Shown: positions 20,342 through 36,821 of the stretch, in pieces | How the letters are laid out: each line of letters starts with the position of its first letter | How positions within the stretch are numbered: position 1 is the stretch's first letter | Origin: Flaccisagitta enflata | Lineage: Eukaryota; Chaetognatha; Sagittoidea; Aphragmophora | Assembly: GCA_965153355.1 (NCBI GenBank) | Contig: OZ231126.1 | Span: 5,890,001 to 5,954,000, forward strand | Direction: 5' to 3' | Length of the DNA stretch: 64,000 nt | The notes under the pieces: model-generated | What the model saw: the letters and a program-made list of their open reading frames with translations, nothing else | What the model was told of the DNA's origin: nothing | The model's database searches: none | Program-made: the position numbers and the translations under genes

Positions 20342-21781
20342 TCACTCGATAAAATCGTCTTCATCTTCCTCCATCTCGTCCTCTTGTTCAACATCACCTC
20401 CTTCATCACCTCCACCATCCCCGCCTTTCCGCTCTTCTATCTTCTTTTTGATTTCCTTGACTGCCGCTGCGACTGTCGACTGCAGATCTTTCAGCAAGTA
20501 ATAAGGCACGACTCTCCTCGCTTTGTTGTAATGCTCCCTCAAGTGCTCCCAGTTTTGTACTTTGCCTTTAAACGCGCGCTCGTAGATGCTTTTGAAGTCG
20601 ATGCAATTTTCGTCTTCTTCGTCGTCGTCTTCAATGGACTTCAGCAATGCCAGACTGTCTTCCAGCCTCCATTTCGGCAAGGAAGCTCGAACGCACATCT
20701 TATGACCTTCCTTCTGCCAAAAAGATCGCAAAGTTTCTTCCGTCACTCCCGCCCTTTTCGCGACGTCAGCAAAGTCAATGTCAGCAGCCTTTATTTCCTT
20801 GACGGCACAATTCTGTTGCTCGGCCATGAGCTGAAGAGAGATTTTCCGCATCGGCATGTTCAAAGATTTATCACTGCTGGTAAGCACTCGGTAACGGACG
20901 GCGACAGAAGACCGATACCGATTAATCTCTTCTCCCATTTGCTTATGTTTTGCGCGTACGCCGATCTTTGTCAACTCGGCTCCACGGGTAAGGATGTATG
21001 CGTCAGCCTTCGCATCCCATTTTCCTTTTGCGTAAGGATGATACAATGAAAACAGACGCCTATAAAGTTGATAAGAATTACGATTCAAGTTATTCCCAAT
21101 GTGCAGAAACATCTCCGTTCTTCGATAGAAGACGCTGAACTCTTGGTACATGAGATTCCAGATCGATTCAGAATCAGTGGCATGACCGTGACGAACGAGG
21201 AACTTTTCAAAGTTTTTCATCAACGTCATCGATTCCGCCGCGCTAAAGGGTCCGACGTTAAAGAAAAATCCTTGTTTGCTCAACGCCCTTTTTAACGTCG
21301 TGTCCGAAAAGATGGAACCGCGTGGGATGGTAGTGTCGGTATTCCATTTGTATCTTCGAACGCCCAAGATGGTAGACTGAAGCGGATGATGTTCGGGATC
21401 ATTTCTTTCGCGACAAATCATGAATGCATGGACGACTTTATCAGCTTCCTGTTCCGTGAACCCCCCTTTGTTGGTCATGAAGTAATCGAGTCGACCTTCG
21501 ATTTTACCCAGTTGTTTGTTTCGCTTGGTCAGGTCGGCGATGCCCTCCAGGCGTGATATTTTCCGCAAAATGCGCGCTTTGAACTTTTCATGACCTTTGA
21601 TGTTGTCCGCGTCACGTTTGCGTCGCAGCCAATTACTCTTTCCATTATGAACTTGAGGTTCTTGAACAACGGGGATTTCCTTTGAATCTCGACCCTTTTC
21701 CTTCAATTCCTTTTTCAAGATCTTAGTTTTATCCCATCTCAAGTCCAGCCCTTCCTTCTTCGACCAGGACTCTTGGGACAT
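20342..21781 (-). CDS. Intronless gene, possible Myb/SANT-like DNA-binding protein (479 aa)
   Basis: One uninterrupted frame of 479 residues runs from ATG at 21781 to a stop at 20342. It is basic at the N-terminus (RRKRDAD, KARILRKISRLEG) and very acidic at the end, with GGDGGGDEGG and a DEMEEDEDDF tail. The middle has tryptophan-containing helical segments resembling Myb/SANT repeats of the TTF1/Reb1 kind: VGPFSAAESMTLMKNFEKFL; then GKWDAKADAYILTRGAELTK followed by GEEINRYRSSVAVRYRVL; then a third helix pair around VTEETLRSFWQKEG. This assignment is by pattern only. It is the only gene of its length here without introns and lies compactly between VWA8 (465 bp away) and the first carrier (287 bp), so a retrocopy origin is possible. 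The frame is intact and shows no simple-sequence bias, so I consider it a functional gene. Confidence 0.62.
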   Translation of the reverse strand: MSQESWSKKEGLDLRWDKTKILKKELKEKGRDSKEIPVVQEPQVHNGKSNWLRRKRDADNIKGHEKFKARILRKISRLEGIADLTKRNKQLGKIEGRLDYFMTNKGGFTEQEADKVVHAFMICRERNDPEHHPLQSTILGVRRYKWNTDTTIPRGSIFSDTTLKRALSKQGFFFNVGPFSAAESMTLMKNFEKFLVRHGHATDSESIWNLMYQEFSVFYRRTEMFLHIGNNLNRNSYQLYRRLFSLYHPYAKGKWDAKADAYILTRGAELTKIGVRAKHKQMGEEINRYRSSVAVRYRVLTSSDKSLNMPMRKISLQLMAEQQNCAVKEIKAADIDFADVAKRAGVTEETLRSFWQKEGHKMCVRASLPKWRLEDSLALLKSIEDDDEEDENCIDFKSIYERAFKGKVQNWEHLREHYNKARRVVPYYLLKDLQSTVAAAVKEIKKKIEERKGGDGGGDEGGDVEQEDEMEEDEDDFIE

Positions 21782-22067
21782 AATTGCTTTGGAGATGATC
21801 TAGAAAGCAACATTGGTGACAAGATGAACAATTCGCTTATCAGAACACCGTCGAATGACCTGTCCGTAAAACTCAAGCATCATCATGTGATCATGTGAGA
21901 AGGATAAGAGACACTTCTGTCCTTGGCTTATCTCAGCTCACATGAATGGCAAGAAAATACGAATGCATGATTGTTTTAAAAACCATCGTTTTATTCGTGA
22001 CTAATCAAACAATACAGACCAGTGAGACCACACAAAACAAGATCCAAGATGGCATGTAATGAAAGAT

Positions 22068-22779
22068 TTAGGGGGTGAAAAGGAGAGAGAAGTCGGCAGT
22101 AACTGTTGGAAAACGAGAATAGTCAATGGAGTGAAAGGAGGAAGCCGTGTTTTGAGGTGGAAACATGGAGGGAGACGATGGCTGTGGCGGTGTTGGGGCG
22201 AGAAATTTATTCTCCAAATAACGAAAGACGTGTTCGTAGATGAGTAACATGATGGCTCCTCCAGGCCCGAGTCTCATTACTTTAGGCACGAGTCCGCGAT
22301 AAAGCGCAGTCACGCCTTCTTCCTTAGCAACGGTTGCCATGGTGACGAAACATCCTCGATATTTGACTTGTCCGGGAATCGGCTGAGGACCTTGAATGCG
22401 GGATTTGGCGACGTCAAACGGAATGTTAGAGATCGACGCCAAAGTGCCGGCGGTGAGGCCTGGGGAATGGAAGGATGGGTTTATCAATTAATTAAAAGGT
22501 TCGATAGATTGCATTCTTTTTTGTTGGTTTCCGTTCACGAGTGGAGTAGAAAGAATCTCATCAAGGAAGGAGTTCGGTGCTTGCTGTCATAATCCTCAAG
22601 TACTGGTGACATTAAATCTGATTTGCATATTGCATACCGATGAGAAAATTCTTGCCAAATTCCTTCCAAGGATTTTCTTGAACAGGGAAAAGTGGCCGAA
22701 CATTGTGATAAAATCCAAAGTAGACCCCGCCGAAAACGCCGTGTCTGATAAATGATTTTCTCTTATGAAGTTGCGATTC

Positions 22780-22834
<55 letters not shown>

Positions 22835-22971
22835 CTCTTTCTTTCTCTCTTTCTTTCTTTCTCTCTTTCTTTCTTTCTCTCTTTCTTTCTTTCTCTCTTT
22901 CTTTCTCACTTTCTCTCTTTCTTTCTCACTTTCTCTCTTTCTTTCTTTCTCTCTTTCTTTCTCACTTTCTC

Positions 22972-23013
<42 letters not shown>

Positions 23014-25266
23014 TTTCTCTTATTTTTGTAATTCTTCATCCTTCCAACTTTCGATCTTTTTTCGACCATTCTTTCTCCCTTTCCACTCTCCTGCTTGCTC
23101 TCGTCCACTCCCAACCTTTCCTTTCTTTCCCCACACGCCTTCTCTTGACAGCGCCACCCACCTGCCGAGTGTCGCTGTGAGTCCCTTGTAGATTCCACTC
23201 GTCCCGATTCCACCTTCTTTGATAATTTGTTTGGCGGCTGCAAAAGCGCTCATTTGATCCTTCAAACTCACTTTGGTCTCAGTCTGTAGACGTACTTTCA
23301 CGGTCTATTCTGCCGAAGAGGAAAGAGAATGGGAAATAGGGAAATTATAAGCGCAGCAAGTGATAATCATGAAACAACCAATCAGTCAATCAATCAAACA
23401 ATCAACGATGAAGCCATTGGGCTATTGGCTGTTGGGGAGGCATGACGACAATAATCAAACAGCCAACAGTCGAGGCTCTTTATTCAAACCAAATCAAAGA
23501 GACAGTTTTATAAATCAAAATTTATACATTTGAATCCCGCTCTAACGGATTTCAAGGGACTAATAATTTTCATCTGTTATAGCCAGAATTGTGTTATTGC
23601 TAATAAAGGAAATAAAAGAAATCAACCTGAAGGGACCTGTAGTAGGCGGAATTCCGTTGGTGGCGGGTCCGTTAGAGCGAGGTTCAACTGTACTAACAAA
23701 ATCATTATAATAACAAAATCATGCCGCAAAGCCGCAACACGCACCTCGAAAGGCGTAATGATCAGCGCTTCTGTCAGTCCGGAGCAGAATCCGGCCATAG
23801 TTACGGCGACGGCGCCGGGTTTCCGTGTCTTATCATGATTAAAGAGCACTTTGTACTGCTCGAAGGTGAAGAATTTAGTGGCCCGTTTCGGAGTGTCTTG
23901 CAGGAGAGCGGGCAGAATGCCTTTGTACAAGGCAGAGGCGCCTTCCGTCTTCACGATTTGTCGGAACGTGGATAATACCGATGACTTGGTTGTCTGGGTG
24001 GTGGGAAAAGGAAAGAGGAGAAAAAGAAAGGATGCGGAGGAAAAGAAAGGATGAGGAGGAAAAGAAAGGATGAGGAGGGAAAGAAAGGATGAGGAGGGAA
24101 AGAAAGGATGAGGAGGGAAAGAAAGGATGAGGAGGGAAAGAAAGGATGAGGAGGGAAAGAAAGGATGAGGAGGGAAAGAAAGGATGAGGAGGGAAAGAAA
24201 GGATGAGGAGGGAAAGAAAGGATGAGGAGGGAAAGAAAGGATGAGGAGGGAAAGAAAGGATGAGGAGGGAAAGAAAGGATGAGGAGGGAAAGAAAGGATG
24301 AGATGGGAAAGAAAGGATGAGGAAGAAAATAAAAGATAAGGAGGAAAGAGAGGAAGAGGAGGAAAGAAAGGAAGAGGAGGAAAGAAAGGATGAGGAGGAA
24401 AAGAAAGGATGAGGAGGAAAAGAAAGGATGAGGAGGAGGGAAACAAAGGATGGGGAGGAAAACAAAGGATGAGGAGGAAAACAAAGGATGAGGAGAAAAA
24501 CATAGGAAGAAGAGGAAAACAAAGGATGAGGAGAAAAACAAAGGAAGAGGAGGAAAAACAGAGGAAGAGGAGGAAAACAAAGGAAGAGGAGAAAAACAAA
24601 GGATGAGGAGGAAAACAAAAGATGAGGAGGAAAACAAAAGGTGAGGAGAAAAACAAAAGATGGGGAGGAAAACAAAAGATGAGGAGGAAAACAAAAGATG
24701 AGGAAGAAAACCAAAGATGAGGAGGAAAACAAAAGATGAGGAGGAAAACAAAAGATGAGGAGGAAAACAAAAGATGAGGAAGAAAACAAAAGATGAGGAA
24801 GAAAACAAAAGATGAGGAGGAAAACAAAACATGAGGAGGAAAACAAAGAATGAGGAGGTAAAGAGTGAGGAGGAGGAGTAAGAAAAGGAATGAGAGTGAT
24901 CGACCTAATAAGAGGCGAGTAAAACCATGAAAACGATAAGTAAAAGAAACGAAAAAATGGAAGGATGAGAAAAAGAGGTCTGAGCCACTCGGATATCGGG
25001 GATTAACGCGTCGGGCTTCGTCTTGAACATGGCGGACAAATACCGTGGAGGAATTGGAGGATGCAGACAAAGCGCGGTCAGACAGTCAAGCACTTGAAGA
25101 ATGGTTTAAAACGGACCTGGACTTGGAAACGTGTTTTGACGAGATCCAAAGGATGCATCAAAGACACTTCGACGAATCCCGCGCTACCTCCAGCGCAAAT
25201 CTGACATAATGCCTGACAGAAACGAGACAAACGCCACGCTTCAAAAGAGGCACATTTTAAACTCAT
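22068..25266 (-). CDS. SLC25A21: Mitochondrial 2-oxodicarboxylate carrier, copy A
   Basis: This is a six-helix carrier of the SLC25 family. The closest match I know is SLC25A21/ODC, which exchanges 2-oxoadipate and 2-oxoglutarate across the inner mitochondrial membrane. Exons in phase: 25266-25117, 23993-23745, 23304-23162, 22744-22638 and 22459-22068; 346 residues. The three carrier signatures are visible: HPLDLVKTR, TPFE/TVKVR (split by an intron) and IPFDVAKSR. Other family blocks are DTPKRATKFFTFEQYK, NIPFDVAKSRIQGPQPIPGQ and RLGPGGAIMLLIYE. Compared with copy B, the intron after ALYKG is missing and an extra intron splits TLGR/HGVF. The C-terminus has about 44 additional residues rich in Pro and Ser after NKFL. 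I used the ATG at 25266, in frame with the first carrier repeat; a separate upstream first exon like that of copy B was not found. A family 1 fragment begins immediately upstream at about 25282. Confidence 0.9.
22780..23022. repeat. (TTTC)n array within the copy-A-specific intron
   Basis: About 240 bases of TTTC with occasional TCTC and TCAC units make up more than half of the 417-base intron (23161-22745) that interrupts TLGR/HGVF in carrier copy A. Confidence 0.95.
23523..23697. mobile_element. Pogo-like short inverted-repeat element
   Basis: The left end is catttgaatcccgctctaac and the right end, read in reverse complement, is cagttgaacctcgctctaac. TA dinucleotides flank both ends. The same termini recur at about 58049-58200, 59210-60146 and 61552-62371. 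The CAGTTGAACCCC start with a TA target resembles Tigger/pogo-type elements. It sits in intron 2 of carrier copy A. Confidence 0.75.
24005..24865. repeat. 19-bp minisatellite
   Basis: 24050-24310 is an almost perfect tandem array of ggatgagggaggaaagaaa-like units (period 19; actual unit gatgaggagggaaagaaag), about 14 copies. To 24860 it continues as a diverged version, gatgaggaggaaaacaaaa, with 13-19 base spacing. It lies in the first intron of carrier copy A. The long Pro/Phe/Ser frames on the minus strand are artefacts. Confidence 0.9.
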
Positions 25267-25349
25267 GTCTGACGGAAAGTCAAGCGAACGGACAGACAGA
25301 TGGATAAACGGACAATACCCTTAATAGAGAGTACATGACTAAAAACAGA

Positions 25350-26962
25350 CATCGATAAATTCACTGACCTCCTTAACCAATGATCTTTTCCCATCAGCCA
25401 CCATGGTCACTTGAGGAAGCTTCAAGACTTCACTGTTACCAATGTCATCATGATTGTTTTTTTTTTATAGTATGAACGTAGCTTGAATTTGAAAAGTTCC
25501 GATTTACTTCATTCTACTGTGCCTAGAAATACAAACAAATTCATTTCCATATATAAAAGCTATAAACATACAAAATGAATTGTAACAGCTTTTTAAAAAA
25601 ATTCTAATTCATTTCTGCTGCTGATTAACACAGCCGAAGTGTTTCCAGAACTAGTCTAAAACATTAACACCATCGGCCATTTTAAATAAACAATAACTTA
25701 AACACTCAACAAACAACAAGAAAATGTAAACAACTAGACTCAATTTGCATAAATTTGAGATGAGATGATTTCTTTTTCAACAAAAATCGATTTGCTGATT
25801 ATCCGGTTTCCGACACGGCAACTGCTTTGGACATTCAAACGATTTAAGCTAAAGATGTGCCACCAATTAATACCTAAATCCATTACACGTGACACCAACT
25901 ATCTGTTGCGTTTGTGCAAATGACACCAATACGTTCTGAACGCTACTGACTGGCGCTGTCAGAGTCGCTATTGGCAATTTCTCCTATAAAGTGGGCCGGC
26001 TGAAAAACATGATTTGTTGGCAAAAAAACACTGTGTTCTTCAACCAATCATTCTGTTGAGGATGAAAGCTGTTCTTAGACATCCCTTGAGACAAAACGCT
26101 CAGCATACATCCTTCAAACTCAAGATTTTGATAGGTTAGGTGGCCAAAAGTAGAGCCAAAACAGCCTATTTTCCCTGTCACACTTATGTCACGCTTCATA
26201 TCTACTATAATAAAAACATTTAAAAATTGTCAAGCCTTTCCAATGATAGGTCATTTTTGTATCATTGCTATCCTTAAAGAAGCATCAAAAATTTGATGGT
26301 GACTGGTGGACATTTACTATGAAAATTTTTCATTCATAGTTGATTTGCTAAGAATGAGTAAATATCTCATCCTGATATAGTAATATGCAATACATAAAAA
26401 AACATATTTTTAAGTATGATATAAAATTTCTTTTTTTCCCCTGTCAAGTAAAGACATAACCCAGGTTACATGTCAAATTTCATAACTTTATGTCATTTCT
26501 AGCCGGAGATATTAATTTTTTAAGAAAGTGTCCTATCGAGTTAACACCTTGTCACACTATGTCACACTGTTTTTCACAAAAATTTATATAATTGAACACA
26601 GTTCAAAACTTTAAGTGATTTTTTCATTATGACTTGAAAGAGTATCAAATTCTGAGCCTGCAACCAAAATTTCAAACTGATAGATGCAACTATCATTAAA
26701 TTATATTATTTTTTTCAATGTTAACTCAATCAGGCGCTTGATTCTGGCCGGCCCAGTTTTTAGGAGAAACTGCCTATTGCTCAATATGCATAGCGCTACA
26801 CTGACTTACAAATTTGCGATGTAAGTAAATCAGACGGACAGGACGAGAAATTGTCTTTTTTACGTTGAGATTCGCGAATGACTTTTTTTTTTCATTAATT
26901 TGTGCCTAATTCCGGAACAACAACGTTACTAAAATTGACTTTCTTTTTTCGCTCCTAACATC
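25350..26962. other. AT-rich spacer between the two carrier copies
   Basis: I see no supportable exon in this 1.6 kb. A 71-codon minus-strand frame at 25984-26199 has normal composition, but I recognise nothing in it and it has no neighbouring exons. The rest is AT-rich with no repeat I can define. Confidence 0.5.
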
Positions 26963-31426
<4,464 letters not shown>

Positions 31427-31918
31427 CTTATTTTGTTATCTTCGATGATTTGACTTTCCTTTCTTTCTATTTTTCAATGATGGTCCGAATGATGCTTCAC
31501 CCGCAGGGTCAAGTCACCATTGGCTCAAATAGTCTGATGAGCACAAAATCAACAACGTAGTAACACACGCAACAGCCGGGTAACAACCGTGGGCCCCTCT
31601 CCATTGTGGGCCGGTCGTCGAAACGACACCCAGCAACGAGGGCGGCATTGGGCATTCACTCAAACCACGCCAGATGGACAAATTGTACAAACGCACGCGT
31701 GCACAATGAGATGGGAGGTGCTCTTGTAACCAACGGAAGAGAGGAAGAAAGGAAGGATTTGGGTGAGAGAGCGAGAGATCGGAGAGGAAGAATCAGAGAA
31801 AGTGAATAATTAACAATAGATAAAAAAAACTTGAAATGTTTCTTTAAAGTAACCATCGAAAACAGCGGAAAATATGTATCTGGGTGTGGGGCAATTCAAC
31901 AAGTGGGTGTATCTGTTA

Positions 31919-34900
31919 TCAAAAGGGCGTGTTCCTCTTTCTGCCCGTGTATTTCGAGTCTCTCTTGGTTTCTTTGCCTTGTTTTAATCTCCTCTCTTTC
32001 TTCTCCATGACCCAAGCTTTGTGAGTTTGATGTTTAGCTCCTTTCAGACCACGAATCTTTTCCTTTCTGTCCGCGAAACTGATTTGTGACTTGGATGACT
32101 GTTCTTGACGTTCTTCCGATCCCAAACCTTACATGTGGGTAATAATGGTCAAGGAGAATTAAGGAGCCATTTTGTTTTAACATTCATTTTGCTGTACAGT
32201 TTACCAATATCAACGATTTGAAGCAACCTCAAAACTCGCAGGAGTGACCATCAATCAATCAATCAATCGTTCAGACTTCAGATGCTAATCTAATTGTGGG
32301 TAGGAAAATTAAGGAGCCATTTTGTTAACTATTGCTTTGCGGTACAAACAATATGGTACTTCACTACGGTACATTACAGCACATGACAGTACAGTTTCTC
32401 ATGCTCGAGAATTCAGTCACATCAAAATTCTCAGGGCTGACCATCATATTTACTAGTAATCAAAAGGTATTAATGGTTAAGGTAAAGGGAACGTTAGAAG
32501 CCCTTTTTCACATCAATTTTACTGAACAGCTCCCCAATACCCTAATATCGACATCAAAACTCGCAGGACTGACCATCAATCAATCAATCAATCGTTCAGA
32601 TGCTAAAGCATTTAAGTTTGATATACCTTTTGGCAATTTCTCGTTGCCTCCGCCCGTCATTAAGCAGAGGAAGATCTTTTTGGCTTTTGAGCTGTTGGGA
32701 TAATCCACGACCAAACCACCGCTGAATCCAGCCTTCATCGCTGTCAAAGTTAACAATTTATAAAGCATGAATTTATTAGCAACTTAAAGCCGGAAGAATC
32801 ATACGCGAATGAGGGCCTACTGATACCACTATTACAAGTGGATTTTTCTTATGCCGATGTATGAAATACAGTATGTTTTTTCTGAACTGATACGAAAGAA
32901 AATCTCATTACTCTGCAATGGAACAAGATATTCAAAATCCGAAAAAAGCGCTAAATAGAGCTTGGTCTGCAGATTTTTCATGTTCTTTCTATGTGGCTTG
33001 TCAAAGAATAGTGTTTCCACCATATCATAACAAGTTAAGTCAGTGTTTTTTAGGAAAAATACCTAATTTATAAGCAAAATTCTCATCAAACCACTACCGC
33101 TTGGTGCTTATGATCCTGATTTTGATTCAAGATGCCGTAGTATATAATTTAAACTGACTTACTTCTCCAATTTGAGTGGGAAATATGTGTTGTTCAATTA
33201 TCATCAACATTTCACTTCAAAAAATGTGGTTTTTTGCATGTTTTTACAAAAAAATGCCTAATTTGTGATCCTGAACTTAAAATTGGTAATTTCTTCACAA
33301 TATAGAGGCAGAATATGCATCTATGATAAGTTTTCCTTTATGTAAGACCATTTCTAGAGTTTTGGCTTGATCTATAGAGAGCCAGCATGAATTCGAAATG
33401 ATATACTTAAGAGATGCTTTTTAAGAATTCATGCCATCTGAGAAATGGAAGTTTTGATTTACATAGAATGGGGGCCTATTTTCTGAAAGTTATGCATTAT
33501 TCAATTCATGACCAAAAATCTGCAGACCAAGCTCTATTTAGCGCTTTTTTCTTGTTTCATTGCAGAGTAATGAGATTTTCTTTCGTATCAGTTCAGAAAA
33601 AACATACTGTAAAAGCTTTGATAATGAGGACAATAGTTTCATACATTCAGTTTAACCCGATTTCCGTTATTCTTGGTTCCATAATAGCTGGTTGCAGCTG
33701 CACGTCTACTACCAGTAATGGCGGCTGTCGCCGTGAGGAAAAAAGTCGTAAGCATTGGTCACTTTTCACCAAGCTTTTGTTTTCAGTCAGTGCAAATCTT
33801 TCTACTTGTTAGATCAAACCAAAAGCACTTGTATGTATTGGTTGGACTGTTAATCAGAGAAATGTAGGTCTGAGCCAAATGAGCTAAATGAGCTAAAATG
33901 CTCAAAATCACTCAACCACACAAACAGCTATGCTCATTACAGGGGTGTATATTCTTGAGTCGCTTTTGTTTTTCCCCCTTGCCTTTGATTTTTTCTTCCC
34001 CGACGCGTCGTCCGTTTTATATCCATTTTTTTCTTTATATAGCAATAACTATGTAGTTAAGGCTTAAATAGTGTTAAATTGTGTTTACTAATTGAGTTTT
34101 ATGATTTGGTACTGTAAAAAGTCCCCAAATTTCTTTTTTTTCCCCTGAATTTTAGCCATCTCCAGACCCTTGATTTTTCCCCACTGAGAAAACTCAAATC
34201 ATACATGAGCCTGGCTCATTGACATGCTTTTTTGTATTTGCATTCATATTTGATCTTATTAAAAATCAGAAAAAAATATTGAGCTAAATGATAAGTGAGC
34301 TAGACCATTAACTCTCATAAATGAGCAACTGACTCACTGACATGAAAGATTTAAAGTGGTGGAGATGCTTAGTAAGAAAATGAAAACCCTGTTTCTCTCG
34401 AATATGTCAAAAAGTCGAAGACTGACTTCGACTTTTTTCCCGATAATTGTGGATAAGCCATCTTACCCTGTTGCGTTATTAATTCCACTTGCGAGTCATT
34501 TTCAGGGTAAAACTGGAAGACTGCTCTGGCGCCTCTGGCCAGCGCCGCGTAGAGAGAAGCGAAGAATGTGGCGAGTCTTTTAGCGGGTTTATGAAAGGCT
34601 TTATCGGCGTTGCAGAGCCACTGCAAAGCGGAAATGGAGATGGCGCCATCAGCGCAGCCGGGCCGAAGTCCCAACCCTTGACCCAAATCGTGCAGAAGAA
34701 GATCGCCGGAAGCCTGGAAACGGAACTAAAGAGACTATTTTTGGGGCTTCACGAAGCTCGAAGTATGTACATGTAATCGAAAGATTTTTCAAAAAATGTA
34801 ATTCAGACTCTTTCTTTGATCATCTTTTTCTCATATCTGTCATCTTTACTGTAAGCAGTATCGACGCACAGGAGGAGATTCCGAAAGCGTGACAGTCCGA

Positions 34901-36034
34901 CTGACCTCTCTTTCGACTGCGACATCCAGCATGGCTTTTGAGATGTCAAATCCGATCCATTGATGGCCGGCCTCTTCAATCGCCTCCCCGCTTAACCCAG
35001 AGCCGCAACCTGCAACATAGTTAAATCCCGAAGACAGAGACAGAACTGTTAATTCTAGCCGGCCTCCTCTTTCGCCTCCCCGTTCAACCCAGATCCGCAA
35101 CTCGAAACATGGTTAAATCCCAAAGACAGAGACAGAGCTGTTAATTGGCTGACCGAGATGACGCAAACTGCGCAAATGCCCTGGCATGCAGCATACTACC
35201 AAGCTTGAAGCTGTAGATTAAAATGGGCTATGTCGGAAAATTCCGGCTCGCTCAGAATAATTTTTCTTCATAATGATCCCATCGAACAAATCACAATTGT
35301 TCTAACCAGTAAAATGATTCTAGAATAAAATTTTGCACTTCCTCATTCGAATTGTTATTACGAGATCCATGGATCTTTTTGTTTTGCCATAATTAAATTT
35401 GGCGCGGAGAATGATTCTTCTCTTCTTTATAAAACGTTTTCTGGCGTGTATGAAACTTGAGACTGCATTATGCAAATAAGGATTTCATCCACCGTGACTA
35501 AAACACGGAGGCGTAAACTAGAAATCTGACCTGAACATACAGAAGCCATTAATAAAATGTTAGTCCGTCCGTCCATTCATCGGTAACGCCTTGCTTTACC
35601 GGCGTTTAAAGACGATTTTAACAGCATTGCTCCCGTCCAAAAGCTTTTAGTATTTCTCATCACCGCCGCTGCCCACCCGCACGTAACTCGAATAGCCATG
35701 TATCCGGCCTTGTTTTCTCCAATAACCGCCTTGGCGCTTGCCTGCCGCGTAGCATTGCCGCTAAAAGCATTGCCACAAAAGGCACAATGGTGTAGACAGA
35801 ATCTGCCCCTTTAGCCTACCACGACCATAAACCTTAACTGTCGCACACACACTGACCCAGATCGAGAATGAGCGCGGGTGTTTCATCGGGCAGCGCCAGC
35901 AGTTCCAAAGCCCTGGTGGACATTTGCTCTTGAATTTCGATCATGCGTGAGTTGGTCGTGTATTTGCGAGCTTCATCTTCGCCGTAGAAAATCTCCGGAG
36001 GCGCCAAATGCTCGGGACGACGACAAGACGCCAT
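31919..36034 (-). CDS. BUD23: 18S rRNA (guanine-N7) methyltransferase BUD23
   Basis: BUD23 (WBSCR22) methylates a guanine at N7 in 18S rRNA during small-subunit maturation in the nucleus, with TRMT112 as partner. Five exons in phase: 36034-35857, 35009-34906, 34713-34467, 32740-32627 and 32127-31919; 283 residues, against 281 in human as I recall. The N-terminus [13 protein letters not shown] matches the family. The SAM-binding motif is [11 protein letters not shown], split by intron 1 after LDLG, followed by [14 protein letters not shown]. Later blocks are [25 protein letters not shown] and [20 protein letters not shown]. The C-terminal tail [19 protein letters not shown] is the BUD23-specific basic region. 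I see no break. The 1.7-kb intron 3 and the last intron are packed with foldbacks and tandem duplications. Confidence 0.96.
32130..32610. repeat. Three degenerate tandem copies of a ~160-bp unit
   Basis: gaattaaggagccattttgt, a run of gtac/cagtt words, aaaactcgcaggagtgacca and caatcaatcaatcaatcgtt recur in order three times (starting near 32150, 32300 and 32465). They fill the last intron of BUD23. The middle copy lacks the CAAT run. Confidence 0.75.
32855..33625. repeat. Long inverted repeat in BUD23 intron 3
   Basis: The left arm includes atgttttttctgaactgata and ctaaatagagcttggtctgc (32870-32980). The right arm includes gcagaccaagctctatttag and tatcagttcagaaaaaacat (33520-33605). The centre is near 33245. 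It directly adjoins the family 3 copy on its right. Confidence 0.8.
33700..34445. repeat. Family 3 element, copy 1
   Basis: agtaatggcggctgtcgccg, gagctaaatgagctaaaatg and the terminal hairpin word aaaaagtcgaagactgactt with tctctcgaatatgtc all recur in the 42.1-43.8 kb foldback. A copy of the 30.7 kb repeat lies inside it (33940-34200). Its right end lies about 20 bases from a BUD23 splice donor (34467). Confidence 0.75.
35562..35716 (-). mobile_element. Family 1 element, type A, inverted
   Basis: It runs from gtccgtccgtcc words through gctgcccacccgcacgtaac to gtatccggccttgtttt. The 3' hairpin is mostly lost. It lies in BUD23 intron 1. Confidence 0.65.
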
Positions 36035-36728
36035 TTTTGGGGCTAAATGAGTATAGAAGCTGTCACGTCCGATGGCAGTTCTAGGAAACTGATTAATATG
36101 ATCGTTTTCTCTGCGTCATGTAAGCGACGCCGATAGTTTGCATCGACGAGAAACAAGAACGTTCTAGTTTCAGTTTCCACCTTCCTCACCGACTTTGCCC
36201 GCTCAGCCCACTCAAGCGTTTTCCAACATTGACGGTCCTAATCTGAGCTGATGTAATTTTGATAACGGTTCAGCGTGAAATCTAATACAGTTTACTTTTC
36301 TAAACTTCTGCCTAAAATATCACAGGCGCTGCAAAATCTGACAAAAACTGGTAAAAAGCACGCTTTTTATTACTAAAAGATGAAAAGGAACAATAGCAAA
36401 GTTATTTTCGATATTCGCGTATTCGTAATGATAAGAGCGGTAGGAGGGGGGAAGAGGGGGGGGGGCAAGATTCCGAAACCAAAACCTCTTTCTAATCACA
36501 CAGCTGGACCAATTGTCACCACAATTACAGTCGCATGATCACAGATTTGAAACTGAATTATTGTCCCATGTCCACTGCAGTAATTTACTCGATGTAAGAA
36601 CCTCGGTTTGACAACCACACTCGCAACGCCCATAGGGGCTTGGAGATACTTTGTGCCTTCGATAAGATAGTCACATTTTTTCCTCTTTCGACTTACTATT
36701 GTAATAGAGTCAAGTCGTCATTGGTTGG

Positions 36729-36730
<2 letters not shown>

Positions 36731-36815
<85 letters not shown>

Positions 36816-36816
36816 C
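36731..36816. repeat. (TTTC)n array beside the TLDc stop codon
   Basis: About 85 bases of pure TTTC end six bases before the TGA stop (36822) of the TLDc gene, so the 3' UTR of that transcript begins with a GAAA run. Confidence 0.95.
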
Positions 36817-36821
36817 CAACA

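Noticed and set aside
23622-25070. A 482-residue minus-strand frame with Pro/Phe/Ser repeats joined to carrier sequence
   Set aside because: Only its C-terminal part (23993-23745) is a real exon of carrier copy A. The rest is an intronic minisatellite that happens to lack stops.
25984-26199. 71-codon minus-strand frame between the carriers
   Set aside because: Composition is ordinary, but there is no start context, splice partner or recognisable motif; likely chance.
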